Of a stretch of 49,745 bases of DNA, positions 25,761 to 34,313 are shown one piece after another. Each line of letters starts with the position of its first letter. Position 1 is the stretch's first letter. A program made the translations under genes and the position numbers. The notes under the pieces are model-generated. The model did not search any database and was not told the DNA's origin. It saw only the letters and a list, made by a program, of their open reading frames with translations. Location of the stretch: contig JAKSBG010000403.1 of the NCBI GenBank assembly GCA_022361255.1, positions 1 through 49,745 on the forward strand, written 5' to 3'. The stretch is from Verrucomicrobiales bacterium. Its GTDB lineage: Bacteria; Verrucomicrobiota; Verrucomicrobiia; Verrucomicrobiales; DEV007.

Positions 25761-28073
25761 ATGAATTTTTTGAGACGTAACTTCTTACGCCGATCATCAG
25801 GACTCATTCCACTCTTCGGAATGGCACTTTTACTACTGGGTGCTTCCGGTTCTGCCGACGCGCAGGAAGGAAAGACGATCAAGTCTATTGATATCCAGTA
25901 TGTCGGTAACCAAACGGTGGCTCCCGAACGGATTCGATCTCAAATGTCCACGAAAGTGGGAGATCCACTGTCTCTCGCGCAGGTGGATGCGGACGTGAAG
26001 AGCCTTTACGAGAGCGGGGATGTCGAAAATGTTCGTGTTCTCTCCGACAGTGTCAGCGGCGGTGTTCGTCTGATTGTGGTAGTTCAAACCCGCGCCTTGT
26101 ATGGTGGTGTTCAATTCTCCGGCAATACTCTGATTGATGACTCGAAGTTGCGTAAGAAGGTCGATCTCTCCGTAAATCGTCCTATCGACAACGGTGCACT
26201 GGAAACGGCTCGCGCCGAGATCCAGGAGCTGTATCGGAAAAAAGGTTTCTCTGCTGCGACGGTGACCTACCGGATTGGTGCTCCCAGTGCCGAAGGATAT
26301 TCCACCGTTCTTTTCACGATTAATGAGGGAACGCAGGGTGTCCTTCGCAATGTTGAGTTTGTTGGCAACACTGCCTTCACGGCTGAAAAGCTGAAGGATC
26401 AAATGGCCCAGAAAGAGAAGGGGTTGAAATCCATTCTTGGTCAGGGTGGTTCGACAGATGCGGAAACGCTCGCTCAGGATGTCCGCGCGATTGAGGATTT
26501 TTACCGGGACAATGGTTATTTGAATGCCCGCGTCACCAACGTGTCCCGCATGCGTGCTGATGCGAAGTATGTCGACGTCGTTATGACGATTGATGAGGGC
26601 GAGACCTACATGGTCGACAGCCTGGCTATCAATGGGGTTTCTGCCATCTCGATGCAGGAGCAAATCATGCCGTATTTGAAGACAAAGGCGGGCGACGTTT
26701 TTGCCGGTAACAAGCTCAAGTCCGATATCGAACTCATTGAAGAGGAATATGGGACGCTTGGTTACGCCGAGGCCCGTGTGAATCCCCGTCTCGAAGATGC
26801 CGGTAACGGCGGTGTCCGGGTTGTCCTGGATGTTGAGGAAGGGCGCCCCTACAAGATTGGTAAAATTCACATCGAGGGCAACGAGAAGACCAAGGACCAC
26901 GTGATTCGCCGTGAGCTCCCGCTTGAGCCGGGTCAGCCTTTTGATGTGAACCGCACGAAGGTTACGAAGCGCCGTCTCGAGAACATGAACTACTTCAGCA
27001 GTGTTGAAGTAATGCCGCTCGACACCAGTTATATCGACGAGAAAGACCTCCTAGTCCGTGTTGTCGAGAAGCCAACCGGGACAATCAACTTTGGAGCCGG
27101 TTTCAGTTCGATTGATAACCTCACCGGCTTCATGGAGATCACTCAGACAAACTTTGATCTCTTTGACTGGCCTGACTTCACTGGTGCCGGACAGCGTTTC
27201 CGCCTGAGCCTTCGCGCAGGTAGTGAGCGGAAAGACTTCAGCATCTCTTTCACCGAGCCCTGGTTCATGGGTAAGCGCCTCGCGCTTACAACAGAGGCCT
27301 TTTATCGCGATCTTCTCTTCCTGAGCGATCAGTATGATCAAACCAACTTTGGTGGTTCGGTTTCCCTCAGAAAAGCGATCGGGGAGTTTACCTACGGAAC
27401 GCTTGGTCTTCGCTACGAGAACATCGAGATCGATGCTGAGCCCAATGCATCTCCTGCTTTCCTCGCAGAAGACGGAACCTTCGACAAGGTATCTGTCGAA
27501 CTTGGTGTAACACGTGATACCCGCGACAATGTTTTCCTTCCCCGTGAAGGTCACAAGGTCAGTGCCGGTTTCGAATTTGCCGGACTTGCCGGGGATGTCG
27601 ATGATACGATTGTTTCCCTTAGCGGGGCTCAGTATTTCCATATTCCCAAGCATGACGTGATCTTCAGCCTCAGTGGGCGTTTCAATCACTCCACCGACGG
27701 TGACCACCTCTTCACCCGCCATTTCCTGGGGGGAGCAAACAATCTCCGTGGATTTGACTACCGTGATGTAGGTCCCCGCGACCCTGTCAGCGGTGAGGTT
27801 CTTGGTGGACGCACTGCGTGGAACGGAACGGCTGAAGTTTCGATTCCCATGGTGGAAAAGATCCGCTTCGCTACCTTCTACGATGTGGGTGAAGTCAGTG
27901 ACGGTCCCGTAGGATCCGTCGGAGGTGGCCTCAACTCTGACTGGGGTGTTGGTCTTCGACTTTTCATCCTCGGTTCGGCCCCGGTTCGCCTCGACTACGC
28001 TTTCCCTCTGCAGACGGATCAGTTTAATGACGGAAACGGGCGCTTCCAGTTCACGATGGGTGCGCAGTTCTAA
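25761..28073 (+). CDS. bamA: Outer membrane protein assembly factor BamA
   Basis: A 770-residue Omp85 protein that inserts beta-barrel proteins into the outer membrane. The signal peptide is within residues 1-34 (IPLFGMALLLLGASGSADAQ). Five POTRA repeats follow (roughly 36-105, 106-187, 188-275, 276-357, 358-433), each ending in a strand like GGVRLIVVV or DVVMTIDEG. The 16-strand barrel spans about 440-770, with the conserved LRGFDYRDVGPRD lid-lock motif and a terminal Phe recognised by the Bam machine itself. It has its own promoter and a leader of about 64 nt without a well-placed Shine-Dalgarno. It is followed by skp and lpxD, the usual envelope order. The family assignment is certain. Confidence 0.97.
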   Translation: MNFLRRNFLRRSSGLIPLFGMALLLLGASGSADAQEGKTIKSIDIQYVGNQTVAPERIRSQMSTKVGDPLSLAQVDADVKSLYESGDVENVRVLSDSVSGGVRLIVVVQTRALYGGVQFSGNTLIDDSKLRKKVDLSVNRPIDNGALETARAEIQELYRKKGFSAATVTYRIGAPSAEGYSTVLFTINEGTQGVLRNVEFVGNTAFTAEKLKDQMAQKEKGLKSILGQGGSTDAETLAQDVRAIEDFYRDNGYLNARVTNVSRMRADAKYVDVVMTIDEGETYMVDSLAINGVSAISMQEQIMPYLKTKAGDVFAGNKLKSDIELIEEEYGTLGYAEARVNPRLEDAGNGGVRVVLDVEEGRPYKIGKIHIEGNEKTKDHVIRRELPLEPGQPFDVNRTKVTKRRLENMNYFSSVEVMPLDTSYIDEKDLLVRVVEKPTGTINFGAGFSSIDNLTGFMEITQTNFDLFDWPDFTGAGQRFRLSLRAGSERKDFSISFTEPWFMGKRLALTTEAFYRDLLFLSDQYDQTNFGGSVSLRKAIGEFTYGTLGLRYENIEIDAEPNASPAFLAEDGTFDKVSVELGVTRDTRDNVFLPREGHKVSAGFEFAGLAGDVDDTIVSLSGAQYFHIPKHDVIFSLSGRFNHSTDGDHLFTRHFLGGANNLRGFDYRDVGPRDPVSGEVLGGRTAWNGTAEVSIPMVEKIRFATFYDVGEVSDGPVGSVGGGLNSDWGVGLRLFILGSAPVRLDYAFPLQTDQFNDGNGRFQFTMGAQF

Positions 28074-28193
28074 TCCGAATTTTCGAAGAACAAATTCTAA
28101 GAAACTGCCTGTCTCTACCGTCTGAACTGAGGCCACCGGAGCGATCGGCCACATCGCCCTACAAATCTCCTACGCTATCATTTCATCACCAAT

Positions 28194-28772
28194 ATGAAAT
28201 TCACACTGCCTACCTTCCTTTCTCTCGCCGCACTTGCTATTTGCTCAATCGGCAACAACGCCTCTGCCCAGGGGATCAAGATTGCTGTCGTCGACATGCA
28301 GGATGCATTGAATCAGTATCACAAGACTGAAAAAGAGGTCGAAAAGATCAATGCGATGGCCGACGAAAAGCGCAAAAATATCGACGAACGCCAGGCTGCC
28401 TACCAGCAGATGACGACGAAGATGGCGGAGCTCGACAAAACGGTTCGCGACACCACTCTCGCAGAAGACACCCGTAAGAAGGCGATGGAAGAGCTTCAGG
28501 CTCTCGCTCAGGAACGGGCAGCCAAAGGTAAGGAAATTGCTGATGCACAGCGCAAAGCGCAGTCCGAAGTGATGCAGGCCCGCTCTGATATGGAGGCGAC
28601 TCTCGTTACCGAGATCAAGGAGGCCGTAAATGCGATCGTTGAAACGCAGGGACATGACCTCGTTTTCGACAAATCATTCCTTCCCAAGGCAAACAAAGCG
28701 ATTCTCTACACGTCGAGCAACGTCGTCGATCTCACTGAAGAGGTGGTAGCGGCACTCAACGCCGGTTCCTGA
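28194..28772 (+). CDS. skp: OmpH/Skp family periplasmic chaperone
   Basis: A 192-residue periplasmic chaperone expected to hold unfolded outer-membrane proteins on the way to BamA. The signal peptide is [20 protein letters not shown] up to about residue 25 (SAQG). A short strand, [15 protein letters not shown], begins the core; then long charged helices (about 45-150, heptad-like, rich in Lys, Glu and Ala) form the tentacles; the closing strand is DLVFDKSFL. The length is typical. It lies 120 bp after bamA, with a possible weak TATCAT box at 28176-28181, and 35 bp before an intrinsic terminator in front of lpxD. No Shine-Dalgarno precedes the ATG. Confidence 0.92.
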   Translation: MKFTLPTFLSLAALAICSIGNNASAQGIKIAVVDMQDALNQYHKTEKEVEKINAMADEKRKNIDERQAAYQQMTTKMAELDKTVRDTTLAEDTRKKAMEELQALAQERAAKGKEIADAQRKAQSEVMQARSDMEATLVTEIKEAVNAIVETQGHDLVFDKSFLPKANKAILYTSSNVVDLTEEVVAALNAGS

Positions 28773-28807
28773 ACCGTATTTGCCTTTGTTCATCTGAAAA
28801 TCTCTCA

Positions 28808-28836
28808 AGCGGCGGGAAGAACCCCGTCGCTTTTTT
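28808..28836 (+). terminator. Intrinsic terminator between skp and lpxD
   Basis: AGCGGCGGG (28808-28816) pairs with CCCGTCGCT (28823-28831) with one G-T wobble, around a 6-base loop, followed by a T-run to 28836. It ends only 13 bp before the lpxD ATG. It should end or attenuate the bamA-skp transcript. Confidence 0.8.
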
Positions 28837-28849
28837 GTGTCCGAATCGC

Positions 28850-29878
28850 ATGAAAACTACTGTTGGTGAAATCGTTGAACTCGTGGAGGGCAGGCTCCTT
28901 CGTGGTGAACCGGGAGCTTCTCTTACCAATTTCGCAGCCCTCGACCAGGCGGATTCCGCGTGCGTTAGTTTTTTTGGTAATCCGAAATATGCTGAGCAGC
29001 TTGCAAAGACACGGGCAGGGCTCGTGTTGGTGCCGGTTGAAGAGGTCGATGCCCCTGATTCCGCCGCACTGGTACTGGTGGAGAATCCCATTCTGGCGTT
29101 TGATCAAATTATCAAGCGGTTCGGTGTCGAGCCACCAGCGTTTGAGGCTGGTATTCATGAAGCTGCCTGGGTGGATCCTACAGCGAAATTTGTGGAGGAA
29201 GAGGTCAGCGTGATGCCGAATGCGACGATTCTGGCGGGGGCGAAGGTGGGAAATGGAACCCGGATCGGTCCGGGCAGTGTGGTCGGGCAGGATGCTGTGA
29301 TCGGTGAAGGTTGTGAAATTGGACCCAATGTCACCATACGTGAGGGATGTATTCTTGGTGACCGCGTCATCGTTCATGCAGGTGTTGTGATTGGCGGGGA
29401 CGGCTTCGGTTTTGAGTTCGTTGAAGGGCGCCACAAGAAGATCGACCAGCTCGGGATTGTCCGGATCGAAAACGACGTCGAAATCGGAGCGTCAACAACG
29501 ATTGACCGGGCCCGCTTCGGGGAAACTGTCATTGGTGAGGGAACAAAGATCGACAATCAGGTTCAGATTGCGCACAACGTCATCATCGGAAAGCACTGCA
29601 TCATTGTGGCACAGGTCGGGATTTCCGGTAGCACGCGTATTGGCAACTACGTCACTCTCGCGGCACAGACCGGGGTTGCGGGGCACCTCACGATTGCAGA
29701 TCAGGTGACCTGTGGGGGGCGTTCCGGTGTCATTGCCTCCATTGATGAAGTAGGAGGGACCTATTTTGGGTATCCCGCAAGACCGCTCAAGGAAAACCGC
29801 AGGGAAAGCATGTGGATCAAGCAGCTGGGGGGATTGATCAAGCGGGTGAAGGCGCTGGAGAAGAAAGTGGGCGAATAA
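28850..29878 (+). CDS. lpxD: UDP-3-O-(3-hydroxyacyl)glucosamine N-acyltransferase LpxD
   Basis: A 342-residue acyltransferase for the third step of lipid A synthesis. The N-terminal uridine-binding domain (about 1-100) includes [17 protein letters not shown]. The rest is a left-handed beta-helix of hexapeptide repeats ([20 protein letters not shown] and so on). The catalytic His is in [10 protein letters not shown], and GGDGFGFEF is a conserved substrate loop. I chose ATG 28850; a TTG at 28835 in frame is inside the T-run of the terminator. There is no Shine-Dalgarno. Its presence implies a lipid A-type outer membrane. It needs either read-through of the terminator or its own promoter, which I do not see clearly. 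Confidence 0.95.
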   Translation: MKTTVGEIVELVEGRLLRGEPGASLTNFAALDQADSACVSFFGNPKYAEQLAKTRAGLVLVPVEEVDAPDSAALVLVENPILAFDQIIKRFGVEPPAFEAGIHEAAWVDPTAKFVEEEVSVMPNATILAGAKVGNGTRIGPGSVVGQDAVIGEGCEIGPNVTIREGCILGDRVIVHAGVVIGGDGFGFEFVEGRHKKIDQLGIVRIENDVEIGASTTIDRARFGETVIGEGTKIDNQVQIAHNVIIGKHCIIVAQVGISGSTRIGNYVTLAAQTGVAGHLTIADQVTCGGRSGVIASIDEVGGTYFGYPARPLKENRRESMWIKQLGGLIKRVKALEKKVGE

Positions 29879-29984
29879 GCGTTCCGGAAAGGCGCCTGCT
29901 CCCGGTTTTCGATTGAGGCAGAGAGCGAATCATTTGCTCTTGTTGAAATAGTGAGGCAATCACAAAAGCGGGGACGGAGAATTC

Positions 29985-30051
29985 AACCCTGTTCCCCCCG
30001 GGAGTGAACAGGGTTGGGTGGCGAACGGAACAGGGTTGTGTGCGGAAGTGT
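29985..30051 (+). repeat. 22-bp-period repeat, locus 3 (two direct units and an inverted half)
   Basis: Direct units begin with ACAGGGTTGGGT at 30008 and ACAGGGTTGTGT at 30030, 22 bp apart. AACCCTGTT at 29985-29993 is the exact inverse of AACAGGGTT at 30007-30015, so the locus can form a 9-bp stem with a 13-base loop. It lies between the convergent lpxD and beta-CASP genes, where the hairpin might act as a shared 3' end. Confidence 0.75.
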
Positions 30052-30093
30052 GAGACGGCCGGGTGCCGACCGGTTCCCATCTGAAAAAGTTTC

Positions 30094-31455
30094 TCACAAA
30101 TCCACCACCTCGCCGGGTTGCGGGATCAAAACACGGCTGTTCGGCAGCCTTCTTTGCAACTCCTCCTGGAACCACGCCCGGGCCGGCTCATCGCCATGAA
30201 CCAGCACCACGGTATCCGGATCTCTCGAGACGGCGTAATCGGCAATTTGCTCGCGGGGGGAGTGTCCGCTGAAATCGAAATTTTCGACGCGGCATTTGAT
30301 CGGGGTTTCGTGATCCTGGTCAGAATTCAGCTGGACGCGCCCACCTTGACCCGCAGCGAGAATCTTTCCTCCCGGAGTTTCGCTGTCCGCGTACCCGACA
30401 AAGAGCAAGGCGTGTTCCGGTTCCGCGAGGACGCGTCTCGCAAAACGGTGGGAAACGGTGTGTTCCGACATCATGCCGCTGGAGAGCGCGTAAATTTCAC
30501 CGCGGTGAAATTCCGGTTCGCGGTGTCCCCGGGGCAGAATTTCGAGGTCCTCGAAATCTTCGAGCAGCTCAAAATGGCGATGGTTGCGCGTTTCGAGATC
30601 ACAGTGCCGGTCGGCGATTTGGGACATTCGGGTGCTGAGCCCACCGATGTGAACAGGGGTGTGGGGAATGATGCCTTCGTTGCGAAGCTCGTGCAGCATG
30701 AAGAGCAGTTCCTGTGTTTTACCAAAGGCGAAGACGGGAATGAGAACGGCCCCGTTTCCGGCGATCGTTTCTGCGATGACCTCACCGAGGCGGCGTTTTT
30801 CCGCTTCGCGTGTGTATCCGGGGTCACGGGGGTGAGCGCCGCGTGTCGTTTCAATGATGAGTGTATCGACCTTTCCTTCAGGAAATTCGGCGGCCCGGGT
30901 CATAGTCTGATCTTCGAAGTGCACATCCCCGGTGTAGAAAACGGATTTGCCATTCCACTCCATTTGAATCCCGACCGCTCCCTGGACGTGTCCGGCTGGA
31001 AAGAACTCGCACTCGACGCGGTCGGAGTGGCCAACAGAAAACACTTCGCCCGGTTCGCGGGTGAACCAGAGCCGTTCGAACTCATCCACTTTGCGATGGG
31101 TGTAGAGCGGGTAGGCCGGTTCATTGAGTTCCCGTTTTTGTGCTTTCATCACATTGACGGAATTGTGAAGCAGCGCGGCTCCGCTTTCCATGGTGGGAGC
31201 TGTCATGGCGACGGCAGCCGTTATTTGTTGCCGCATGAGAACGGGGAGCGCTCCAATGTGATCGAGATGGGGATGACTCACAAAGATCGCGTCAACGGAG
31301 TCCGGTTCGATCTTCTCAAAAAGAGGAAGGGTATCGGTGCCGGTATGTTTCGGATGAGTTCCGGCATCGAGCACGACGCGGGTTTCCCCAAACTCGAGAA
31401 GGTAGGAATTGGAACCAATGTCGGGAAACCGGGCGAGATTTTGAAAGCGTACCAT
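30094..31455 (-). CDS. MBL-fold/beta-CASP metallo-hydrolase, RNA-processing type
   Basis: A 453-residue zinc enzyme of the CPSF73/YSH1-like group. The metallo-beta-lactamase motif HPHLDH is at 61-66 (SHPHLDHIGALPVL), the next ligands follow in FFPAGHVQGAVG and FYTGDVHFED, then the beta-CASP domain (about 185-320) and the C-terminal RMMBL part with NFDFSGHSPREQ and VVLVHGDE. Such proteins cut or trim RNA, often as both endo- and 5'-exonuclease. It is shorter than RNase J and lacks its C-terminal domain. A GTG at 31458 directly precedes the ATG at 31455; the latter is preferred. It converges on lpxD across a 215-bp gap holding repeats. The RNA target is unknown. Confidence 0.88.
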   Translation of the reverse strand: MVRFQNLARFPDIGSNSYLLEFGETRVVLDAGTHPKHTGTDTLPLFEKIEPDSVDAIFVSHPHLDHIGALPVLMRQQITAAVAMTAPTMESGAALLHNSVNVMKAQKRELNEPAYPLYTHRKVDEFERLWFTREPGEVFSVGHSDRVECEFFPAGHVQGAVGIQMEWNGKSVFYTGDVHFEDQTMTRAAEFPEGKVDTLIIETTRGAHPRDPGYTREAEKRRLGEVIAETIAGNGAVLIPVFAFGKTQELLFMLHELRNEGIIPHTPVHIGGLSTRMSQIADRHCDLETRNHRHFELLEDFEDLEILPRGHREPEFHRGEIYALSSGMMSEHTVSHRFARRVLAEPEHALLFVGYADSETPGGKILAAGQGGRVQLNSDQDHETPIKCRVENFDFSGHSPREQIADYAVSRDPDTVVLVHGDEPARAWFQEELQRRLPNSRVLIPQPGEVVDL

Positions 31456-31487
31456 CACGATAGGGAAAACGAAGCTGACGTAGATTC

Positions 31488-32021
31488 CTATTCCCCGCCA
31501 CGTTTCTTTTTCTCCCGCGCTTCATGGAAGAAGGTTTTCAGGAGCATGACTGATTCCTCCTCCATCACGCCGGGAGTCACTTCGCTGAAGTGGTTCAGGT
31601 TGGGTTGCTGGAGCAGGTTGATGAAACCGCCCGCAGCCCCGCCTTTTTCATCTCTGCAGCCGAAGATGACACGCCGGATACGACAGTGGACGATGGCTCC
31701 GGCACACATGGGGCAGGGCTCCTTGGTGACGTAGAGATCACAGTCGGTCAGTCGCCAGTCGCCGAATGCTTCTTCCGCCTGCGTCAGGGCGAGCATTTCC
31801 GCGTGTGCGGTTGCATCGCGCAGAGTTTCTACCTGATTGTGAGAACGCGCGAGGATAGAGCCTTCCCGAACGATGACCGCACCAATCGGGACCTCTCCGC
31901 CAAGGTAGGCCTTCTGCGCCTGGCGCATGGCCTGCCCCATGAAAAAGGTATCGCTGGCGAGATCTATGACCGGTTCGCCGTCTTCCTCTTCGGGCGGATC
32001 CTTTGAAATTTCCTGTACCAT
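31488..32021 (-). CDS. tadA: tRNA-specific adenosine deaminase TadA
   Basis: A 177-residue zinc deaminase that converts A34 to inosine in tRNA-Arg(ACG). The metal site is His73-Ala-Glu75 (TAHAEMLAL) with PCPMCAGA (Cys103 and Cys106); Glu75 is the proton shuttle. CRIRRVIFGCRDEKGGAAGG and LNHFSEV are characteristic of TadA rather than cytidine or guanine deaminases. About 20 acidic residues precede the core. I chose ATG 32021; the frame extends upstream to 32111 across the divergent rpe start. It is divergent from rpe (71 bp) and lies 32 bp upstream of the beta-CASP gene on the same strand, so two RNA enzymes may be cotranscribed. Confidence 0.95.
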   Translation of the reverse strand: MVQEISKDPPEEEDGEPVIDLASDTFFMGQAMRQAQKAYLGGEVPIGAVIVREGSILARSHNQVETLRDATAHAEMLALTQAEEAFGDWRLTDCDLYVTKEPCPMCAGAIVHCRIRRVIFGCRDEKGGAAGGFINLLQQPNLNHFSEVTPGVMEEESVMLLKTFFHEAREKKKRGGE

Positions 32022-32054
32022 GCTGTGTTTGTGAAAACTTTTCCGGATGTCGCG

Positions 32055-32083
32055 TTGCGGATCGCCGGAAGCATATAGATAAT
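32055..32083 (+). promoter_or_regulatory. Putative promoter of rpe-xseA, nearly leaderless
   Basis: TTGCGG (32055-32060) and GATAAT (32078-32083) are separated by 17 bp. The -10 box ends 9 bases before the ATG at 32093, the same distance as at the PSD1 gene, so the transcript would begin within about 3 bases of the start codon. Confidence 0.5.
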
Positions 32084-32092
32084 GCGGGTGAA

Positions 32093-32755
32093 ATGAGTGA
32101 CTGCAACACACGAATCATCGCCCCTTCCGTTCTTGCCTCTGACTGGGGACAGGTGGGGGCTGAAGTAAAACGCGCCGATGAAGCGGGTGCGGACTGGATT
32201 CACCTGGATGTGATGGATGGACATTTCGTGGAAAACATTTCCTTCGGTCCACAGTTTGTCAGTGCGGTGCGACCGCATACGAAGTTGACTCTAGATGTGC
32301 ACCTGATGATTACGCGCCCTGACAAGTATTTGGCTGAGTTTGTGAAGGCAGGCTCGGACAGAATCACTGTTCATGTGGAAGCGGAGCACGACGTCGTGGG
32401 CACTCTGGCAGCAATTGGTGAAGCCGGATGCGGCCGTGGGCTTGCTCTGAATCCGGCAACGCCTTTTGAAATGGTGGTCCCCTTTCTCGATCAGATCGAT
32501 TTGCTGCTCGTCATGACAGTTGTTCCGGGGTTTGGTGGCCAATCCTTTATGAAAGAGGAAACCATGCCGAAGGTTGCTGCTGCGAAGGCCTACCGGGAGG
32601 AGCATGGGCTCGAATACCACATTGAAGTCGACGGCGGTATCGATGCAGAGACAGTCCATATTGCCGGGGAGAATGGAGCCAATGTTATGGTTGCGGGAAC
32701 TTCACTGTATGGTGCCCCCGATATGGCGGTCGCGATTCAGGAGATGCGTGGTTAG
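32093..32755 (+). CDS. rpe: Ribulose-phosphate 3-epimerase
   Basis: A 220-residue TIM-barrel metalloenzyme that interconverts ribulose 5-phosphate and xylulose 5-phosphate in the pentose phosphate pathway. Motifs: IIAPSVLASDWGQ at the N-terminus, WIHLDVMDGHFV (metal ligands His37 and Asp39, catalytic Asp nearby), LDVHLMI, MTVVPGFGGQSF and VDGGI near the C-terminus. I chose ATG 32093; the frame extends upstream to 32003 through the tadA start, without family similarity. xseA follows after 5 bp. The product xylulose 5-phosphate is unrelated to the DXP made by dxs in this window, so no pathway link is claimed. Confidence 0.96.
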   Translation: MSDCNTRIIAPSVLASDWGQVGAEVKRADEAGADWIHLDVMDGHFVENISFGPQFVSAVRPHTKLTLDVHLMITRPDKYLAEFVKAGSDRITVHVEAEHDVVGTLAAIGEAGCGRGLALNPATPFEMVVPFLDQIDLLLVMTVVPGFGGQSFMKEETMPKVAAAKAYREEHGLEYHIEVDGGIDAETVHIAGENGANVMVAGTSLYGAPDMAVAIQEMRG

Positions 32756-32760
32756 AATCG

Positions 32761-34089
32761 ATGCCTGACGAAGTATACAGCGTTTCCGACATTACGGCGG
32801 ACATTCGGGGCAGCCTGGAGGATCAGTTTTCCGGTATTTGGGTGGAAGGCGAAATCAGCAACCACCGTTTGCCCGCGTCGGGGCATCACTATTTCACGCT
32901 GAAGGATTCATTTGCTCAGCTCAGTTGCGTGCTTTTTCGCGGAGCGGCTGCCAAACTTCCTGTCACGCTGAAAGACGGAATGCAGGTGCAAATTCTGGGG
33001 AATATTTCGGTCTATGAAGCACGGGGACAGTATCAACTCATCGCACAGACAGTTCAGGCGAAGGGTGCGGGGGATTTGCAGGCAAAATTCGAGGAGTTGA
33101 AGAGGAAACTCGAGTCGGAAGGCCTGTTCGATCCGGAGAGAAAGAAGCCGCTCCCGGTTTTTCCGACCCGAATCGGTATCGTGACCTCTCCGACCGGGGC
33201 AGCCATTCGGGATATGCTGAATGTTTTTGCCCGCAGGGCACCGTGGGTGAAGCTGCTGGTTCATCCGGCACGAGTTCAGGGGGATGAGGCTGCCGGTGAA
33301 ATTGTTGAAGGGATTCGGGTTCTCGAGGAGGCCAATGGCTTTCTCCGCCCGGACCTGATCATCGTCGCACGGGGAGGGGGGAGTATTGAAGACTTGTGGT
33401 CCTTCAACGAGGAAATCGTTGCCCGGGCCATCGCCGGTTGTTCAATACCGGTAATGTCCGGTGTGGGGCATGAAATCGATTTTACGATAGCGGACTTTGT
33501 TGCCGACCGCCGCGAGCCGACTCCCAGCGCGGCAGCGGAGAATGCAACGCCGGATGCGGCGGCTCTGCATCGACACCTCGAGAGTCTTTCCGGGGCGCTT
33601 GATTCGAGAACGGCGAATGCTCTGGAACGGAGGGTGAAAGAAGTTCATTCACTGAAACGTGAACTCGACGCCCACCAGCCCCGTCGACGAATCCAGTCGC
33701 GGATTCAAACACTCGATTTTCTCGGGGAAAAGCTCGATCACATTCTCAATGTGCGCATTTCGGCAGCGAAAGCCGATTTGCACTCGGCCGGACGGGCCTG
33801 GGCCGCCATCCGGCCGGAACGAATTCTTTCTACCGAACGCGACAGACTTGATGCGGTTTGCCGGAGGCTCGATGAGATTCCTTCTGAACAGATTCGTGAT
33901 GGTCGAAAAGACATCGAATCGCTCGGAGCGATGCTGCAGTCACTCAGCCCCGAAGCAACCGTGAAGCGGGGGTTTTCTCTCACTTTGGATGAGGCGGGCA
34001 ATCCTGTGACATCGGTGAAGGCGGTGCAAAAAGGAGACCGCATCACAACGAAGCTCTCCGATGGGGAGGTGAGCAGTGTAGTGGACTGA
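32761..34089 (+). CDS. xseA: Exodeoxyribonuclease VII large subunit
   Basis: A 442-residue subunit of exonuclease VII, which degrades single-stranded DNA from both ends. The N-terminal OB fold (about 5-100; FSGIWVEGEISNHRLPASGH) binds DNA. The catalytic domain has RIGIVTSPTGAAIRDML, HPARVQGDEAA, IIVARGGGSIEDLWSFNEE and SGVGHEIDFTIADFVADRR, the strongly kept family block. A long helical region and the short KRGFSLTLDEAGN segment complete it. It starts 5 bp after rpe and is surely cotranscribed. Its partner xseB is about 5.6 kb away on the other strand, not adjacent. Confidence 0.96.
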   Translation: MPDEVYSVSDITADIRGSLEDQFSGIWVEGEISNHRLPASGHHYFTLKDSFAQLSCVLFRGAAAKLPVTLKDGMQVQILGNISVYEARGQYQLIAQTVQAKGAGDLQAKFEELKRKLESEGLFDPERKKPLPVFPTRIGIVTSPTGAAIRDMLNVFARRAPWVKLLVHPARVQGDEAAGEIVEGIRVLEEANGFLRPDLIIVARGGGSIEDLWSFNEEIVARAIAGCSIPVMSGVGHEIDFTIADFVADRREPTPSAAAENATPDAAALHRHLESLSGALDSRTANALERRVKEVHSLKRELDAHQPRRRIQSRIQTLDFLGEKLDHILNVRISAAKADLHSAGRAWAAIRPERILSTERDRLDAVCRRLDEIPSEQIRDGRKDIESLGAMLQSLSPEATVKRGFSLTLDEAGNPVTSVKAVQKGDRITTKLSDGEVSSVVD

Positions 34090-34313
34090 AACTGAGAGGT
34101 TTCGGAATCTCTGGAATTCCCGTAACGGCGTGCGGTATTCCGGCAGTTTACGTGTTGTCGTGAGAACTCATTTGGGTTATCAAAAATTCCCGATCTGCCG
34201 CTGGAAATTTTTGGAAAAAATTGGAACCGGTTTCCGCGTTCCGGTGTTTGATCCTATCACACCCACCGGCGACCGCTGACAGCCTGCCTGCAGTCGGAGG
34301 GAATCACGCAAAC

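Noticed and set aside
30118-31734. Open frame of 538 codons on the plus strand
   Set aside because: It is antisense to the beta-CASP and tadA genes, crosses both and their gap, and has no recognisable domain.
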